Assembly (NCBI RefSeq): GCF_014201505.1
Contig: NZ_JACHEO010000016.1
Location: forward strand, 28,479 to 92,478
Reading direction: 5' to 3'
Source of the DNA: Desulfoprunum benzoelyticum
Lineage (GTDB): Bacteria > Desulfobacterota > Desulfobulbia > Desulfobulbales > Desulfocapsaceae
DNA length: 64,000 nt
The position numbers and the translations under genes are program-made. The notes below the pieces were generated by a model that searched no databases, was not told the DNA's origin, and was given only the letters and a program-made list of their open reading frames with translations. Below are positions 61,538 to 64,000 of this stretch, one piece after another. How positions within the stretch are numbered: the first letter of the stretch is position 1; every line of letters begins with the position of its first letter.

Positions 61538-62830
61538 ATGTCCGTGGCCAGCCACTCCCTGCCCCTGCCTGTCGTCGTCCTCGCCTGCCTGCTGGCGTTC
61601 ACCCCGGCGCCGGCGGCGGGGAGGGCAAACGAGCTGGTTTCCCACGGCGGCTACGCCGTCACCAGGGAAGGCCGGGTGCTGGAAGCGCGCGCCCTCGACT
61701 CCGCCTTCGTCCCGGCCTCGACGATCAAGCTGGTGACCGGCCTCGCCGCCCTGCAGCTCCTCGGCCCGGACTACCGCTTCACCACGACCTTCTTCGTCAA
61801 GGACCGCACCCTCTATATCCGCGGCTCCGGCGATCCGGGGCTGACCAGCGCCACCGTCGCCGCGATCGCCGCCGATCTCGCCCGCCTGGGGCTGGAGGAG
61901 GTCGGCGATATCGCCCTCGACGCGAGCGCCTTCGCCCTGAGCGGCAAGGCCGACGGCGCCGAAGGTTCGGCCAACCCCTACGACACCGCCAACGGCGCCC
62001 TGGCGGTCAACTACAACGCGGTGGCGATCACGGTAGGGGCCGACGGCCGGATCCTGCCCGGCGAAGAAGAGACCCCGCTGCTGCCGCTGATGACGGAGAT
62101 CGGCCGGCAGCTGGGGCCGGGCACCCACCGGGTCAACCCCGACGCCTTTATCGATGGCGCCGCCCTCTCCCCGACCCTGCGCTACACCGGCGAGCTGTTC
62201 CAGGTCATGCTCGAACGCCAGGGGATCAGGGTCGGCGGCCGGATCATCGCCGCCGCGGTTCCCTCCGGACTCCAGCCCCTCCACTTCCACACCTCGCCGC
62301 AGACGGTCGCCGACCTGGTCCGGGCCTGCCTCCACTACTCCAGCAACTTCATCGCCAATCAGCTGTTCCTGACCTGCGGCGCCGTCAGTCTCGGCTGGCC
62401 GGCGACCTGGGACAAGGGCCGGCAGGCGCTGCGGGCCCACATCGCCACGACCTGGCCCCGGCACCGCCGGGCCATCACGATGGTCGAGGGCTCGGGCCTG
62501 TCGCGCCGCACCCGCATCACCCCGGCGGCGATGCTTGCAGTGCTCCACAGCTTCAAGCCGTACAGCCACCTGCTGAGAGCGAAGGACGGCGTCCCGCTGA
62601 AGACCGGCTCCCTTGCCGGGGTCCACTGCTACGCCGGCTACTTCCGCCGCGGCGCTGATCTCGACCCCTTCGTCATCCTCCTCAACCAGCCCGACAACAA
62701 CCGCGATCCGCTCCTGGCCCGGCTGCAGCGGCGGCATTCCGCCCCTCGCTCAGCCGCTGTCAGAAAATACCAAAAAAAATCCTCCTTTGTGGCCGGAGGA
62801 TTTGAAGAGAAAAAAATAATGGAAGATTAA
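61538..62830 (+). CDS. dacB: D-alanyl-D-alanine carboxypeptidase (PBP4/DacB family)
   Basis: A 430-aa class C penicillin-binding protein trimming peptidoglycan stem peptides in the periplasm. A signal peptide (LPVVVLACLLAFTPAPAAGRA) leads. Active-site motifs are S61-T-I-K64 (PASTIKLVTG), SSNFIAN and KTGSLAG. It lacks much of the insert that lengthens E. coli DacB. The last ~25 residues are coded by an AT-rich stretch holding a hairpin, and the stop overlaps the convergent antitoxin gene by 4 bases, so the C-terminus may have been altered by transfer of the neighbouring DNA. Confidence 0.9.
   Translation: MSVASHSLPLPVVVLACLLAFTPAPAAGRANELVSHGGYAVTREGRVLEARALDSAFVPASTIKLVTGLAALQLLGPDYRFTTTFFVKDRTLYIRGSGDPGLTSATVAAIAADLARLGLEEVGDIALDASAFALSGKADGAEGSANPYDTANGALAVNYNAVAITVGADGRILPGEEETPLLPLMTEIGRQLGPGTHRVNPDAFIDGAALSPTLRYTGELFQVMLERQGIRVGGRIIAAAVPSGLQPLHFHTSPQTVADLVRACLHYSSNFIANQLFLTCGAVSLGWPATWDKGRQALRAHIATTWPRHRRAITMVEGSGLSRRTRITPAAMLAVLHSFKPYSHLLRAKDGVPLKTGSLAGVHCYAGYFRRGADLDPFVILLNQPDNNRDPLLARLQRRHSAPRSAAVRKYQKKSSFVAGGFEEKKIMED
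62772..62803 (-). terminator. terminator of the toxin-antitoxin operon, inside the dacB 3' end
   Basis: A 9-bp stem (aaatcctcc / ggaggattt) with a 9-base loop. On the minus strand it is followed by eight U residues, a strong intrinsic terminator for the antitoxin transcript. It lies within the last codons of dacB. Confidence 0.82.
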
Positions 62831-63102
62831 ACCAAAGAAACTTCTATACGCCTGCCAAGTGCTTTGGCAAATTTCTCAAGTGTAGAGAGGCGGATATCCG
62901 TCGCGTGATTTTCCATTCTGGAAATAACAGACTTGGTAGTTTTCAGCTCACGAGCAATTTGTTCTTGTGTAATCCCGGCTTCTTTCCTGGCTTGTTTCAA
63001 CAGAACACCAAGTTTGAATGTTTCAAATCTTTCATCATACTCTTTCCAAAAATCCGGGTCTTGTTGCTTCCGTTTTGCAATATATTTTTTCAAATCACTC
63101 AT
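62827..63102 (-). CDS. HigA-type XRE-family antitoxin
   Basis: A 91-aa helix-turn-helix protein. The HTH is GITQEQIARELKTTKSVISRMENH; the end LEKFAKALGRRIEVSL is typical of HigA/XRE antitoxins paired with RelE/HigB-type toxins. AAGGAG precedes the ATG. It is the second gene after a toxin-like frame, the normal higBA order. Its codon use and AT content differ from the GC-rich neighbours on the left, indicating transfer. Whether it is still expressed is unclear because the operon start seems lost. Confidence 0.88.
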   Translation of the reverse strand: MSDLKKYIAKRKQQDPDFWKEYDERFETFKLGVLLKQARKEAGITQEQIARELKTTKSVISRMENHATDIRLSTLEKFAKALGRRIEVSLV

Positions 63103-63106
63103 GAGG

Positions 63107-63388
63107 TCATCTCCTTGAGAAATAGTCTTTCTTTCTCTGTTCAGCTATCTTGATCTCGTTGCTCGGAGTTTTTTGCGCTTTCTTTGTAAAGGCATGATTT
63201 AAAATAATTAATTCATAACCATCAAAAAAACCAAGGAACCTGAAAATATTGTTACCAAGCTGAACCCTTACCTCCCAGAGGTCGTCAGTCGACTCCAGCT
63301 TTTTAAAGAATTTCGTTGGTACAAAGTCCATGGTTTCAACCAACTGAAGAACAAAGAACACCTTTTCAACCTGCTTATTGGAATCTGA
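63107..63388 (-). pseudogene. RelE/HigB-family toxin, N-terminally truncated
   Basis: The frame has C-terminal two-thirds of a HigB/RelE-type toxin: FFKKLESTDDLWEVRVQLG, FRFLGFFDGYELIILNHAFTKK and KTPSNEIKIAEQRKKDY. Going upstream, family-like residues continue to KQVEKVFF and then meet a TAA at 63391-63389, right where the IS-like end begins. The first beta strand and helix (~20-25 residues) are missing. A GTG at 63361 could start an 84-aa product, but the fold would be incomplete. It lies 4 bases ahead of the antitoxin gene. Truncation is inferred from family knowledge. Confidence 0.65.
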
Positions 63389-63424
63389 TTACCACTGAAG
63401 TTCAGCCTCGACAGATTTATCAGT

Positions 63425-63447
63425 GGTAGGACGCTATCTGTCCTACC
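63425..63447. repeat. hairpin near the IS left end
   Basis: An 8-bp perfect inverted repeat (ggtaggac / gtcctacc) with a 7-base loop, ~50 bases before the transposase start. It may hide the ribosome site from read-through transcripts or be part of the transposase-binding end. Confidence 0.5.
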
Positions 63448-63494
63448 GACCATGGTAAAATACTCCCTAAGAACAACCACAAGAGGAGAATGCC

Positions 63495-64000
63495 ATGGCA
63501 AAAAACAAAATTCAGTTCCAAAAAGGGTTAAGCTTGACCGCATTTCTCTCGCAATATGGCACTGAAAAACAATGCCGGGAGGCCTTGTTCAGAATGCGCT
63601 GGCCCCGGGGTTTTCAATGCCCGAAGTGCGGCCATCCGGGATATTGCGAGATTCGTGACCGCAAAGTCTACCAATGCTATAAGTGTCATGCCCAGACCTC
63701 TCTGATTCAGGGGACCATCTTTGCCAGCACCAAACTCCCACTGAGGCTCTGGCTTATGGGCATTTATCTGGTCACACAGGCAAAAGATGGCATCTCTTCG
63801 CTCAATCTGGCCAGGACCGTCGGGATCTCCGCCAATACCGCCTTACGAATGAAACACAAGCTGCAGCAGGTCATGAAAAACCGAGATGATTGCAAGTCCT
63901 TGAAAGGACTGCTCCTCATCGACGATGCGTATTGGGGCGGTAAAAAGCGAGACGGCAAAAGAGGTCGCGGCGCTACCGGCAAGGTGCCACTTGTGGCTGC
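63495..64000 (+). CDS. IS1595-family transposase (3' end outside window)
   Basis: The frame from the ATG at 63495, preceded by AGAGGAG, stays open to the window end (168 codons). A zinc ribbon (C42-PKC45 and C61-YKC64) leads, as in ISXO2/IS1595 transposases. LLLIDDAYWGGKKRDGKRGRG begins the DDE-type catalytic domain with its first Asp. The remaining catalytic residues lie beyond the window. Confidence 0.9.
   Translation, partial: MAKNKIQFQKGLSLTAFLSQYGTEKQCREALFRMRWPRGFQCPKCGHPGYCEIRDRKVYQCYKCHAQTSLIQGTIFASTKLPLRLWLMGIYLVTQAKDGISSLNLARTVGISANTALRMKHKLQQVMKNRDDCKSLKGLLLIDDAYWGGKKRDGKRGRGATGKVPLVA

Larger units (their letters stand above)
63391..64000 (+). mobile_element. left part of an IS1595-family insertion sequence
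   Basis: The right edge of the window contains the first half of an IS1595-type transposase gene and about 100 bases of non-coding left end. Similarity to the toxin frame stops at about 63391, taken as the element border. Candidate terminal repeat accactga (63391-63398) recurs inverted at 63420-63427. The right end and the target duplication lie outside the window, so the exact border is not proven. Confidence 0.65.

Overview
The window looks like chromosomal DNA from a GC-rich Gram-negative anaerobe of the Desulfobacterota, most likely Desulfobulbales or a close relative. This is inferred from gene content, not from a marker gene. The clues are a PxxKW cysteine-rich protein, an EtfA with an N-terminal ferredoxin domain, an MglA-type GTPase, a B12/radical-SAM-DUF2344 fusion, a CbbQ/CbbO pair, and a fatty-acid locus carrying acyl-CoA dehydrogenase and EtfBA. 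Most of the sequence is dense housekeeping operons. The AT-rich right edge carries a damaged toxin-antitoxin pair and the start of an insertion sequence.

Layout. 1-2.9 kb: two-component cluster (Cache sensor kinase cut by the window edge, receiver protein, kinase-like protein without an ATPase domain, second receiver protein). 3-8.7 kb: UDP-glucuronate decarboxylase, then branched-chain amino acid genes. leuA (minus strand) has its own promoter, a palindrome at the transcript start, a 22-codon Leu-rich leader peptide and an attenuator terminator. ilvBN diverges from it. 8.8-13.3 kb: psd, asd, rsmD-coaD, then a Rieske protein and a short cytochrome b. 13.4-16.9 kb (minus): an operon of a roadblock (MglB-like) protein, an MglA-type GTPase and a 794-aa acidic repeat protein. 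This is the strongest candidate for an undescribed system. 17.4-20.6 kb: tatD, PLP homeostasis protein, UDP-glucose dehydrogenase, PxxKW protein. 21-25.3 kb: pilC, an IHF/HU subunit, a ParB-like protein, ribD-nrdR.

25.5-34.4 kb (minus) is a fatty-acid/phospholipid operon in transcription order DUF177-rpmF-plsX-fabH-acd-etfB-etfA-fabG-acpP-fabF-rpiB. acd-etfBA sits where fabD is often found. 34.5-38.7 kb (minus) is an mlaEFDAC operon ending with a cyclic-nucleotide-binding protein and a clear terminator. 38.7-40.8 kb holds YejB/YejE-type permeases without their partner subunits. 41-46.4 kb: RNase D, a TrxC-like thioredoxin, the CbbQ/CbbO pair, a small membrane protein.

46.5-56.3 kb (plus) is a translation/RNA-processing run: ffh-rpsP-khpA-rimM-trmD-SPOUT methyltransferase-rplS-rnhB-yraN-pdxA-tmk, then a TPR lipoprotein and a second lipoprotein. 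56.3-62.8 kb: a two-AMIN-domain protein (minus), the radical-SAM-DUF2344 protein, a TrpB2-type tryptophan synthase beta chain, a PBP4-type carboxypeptidase. 62.8-64 kb: HigA-like antitoxin, a RelE/HigB-like toxin lacking its N-terminus, and the left end of an IS1595-family element that appears to have cut it. No tRNA, rRNA or CRISPR array was recognised.
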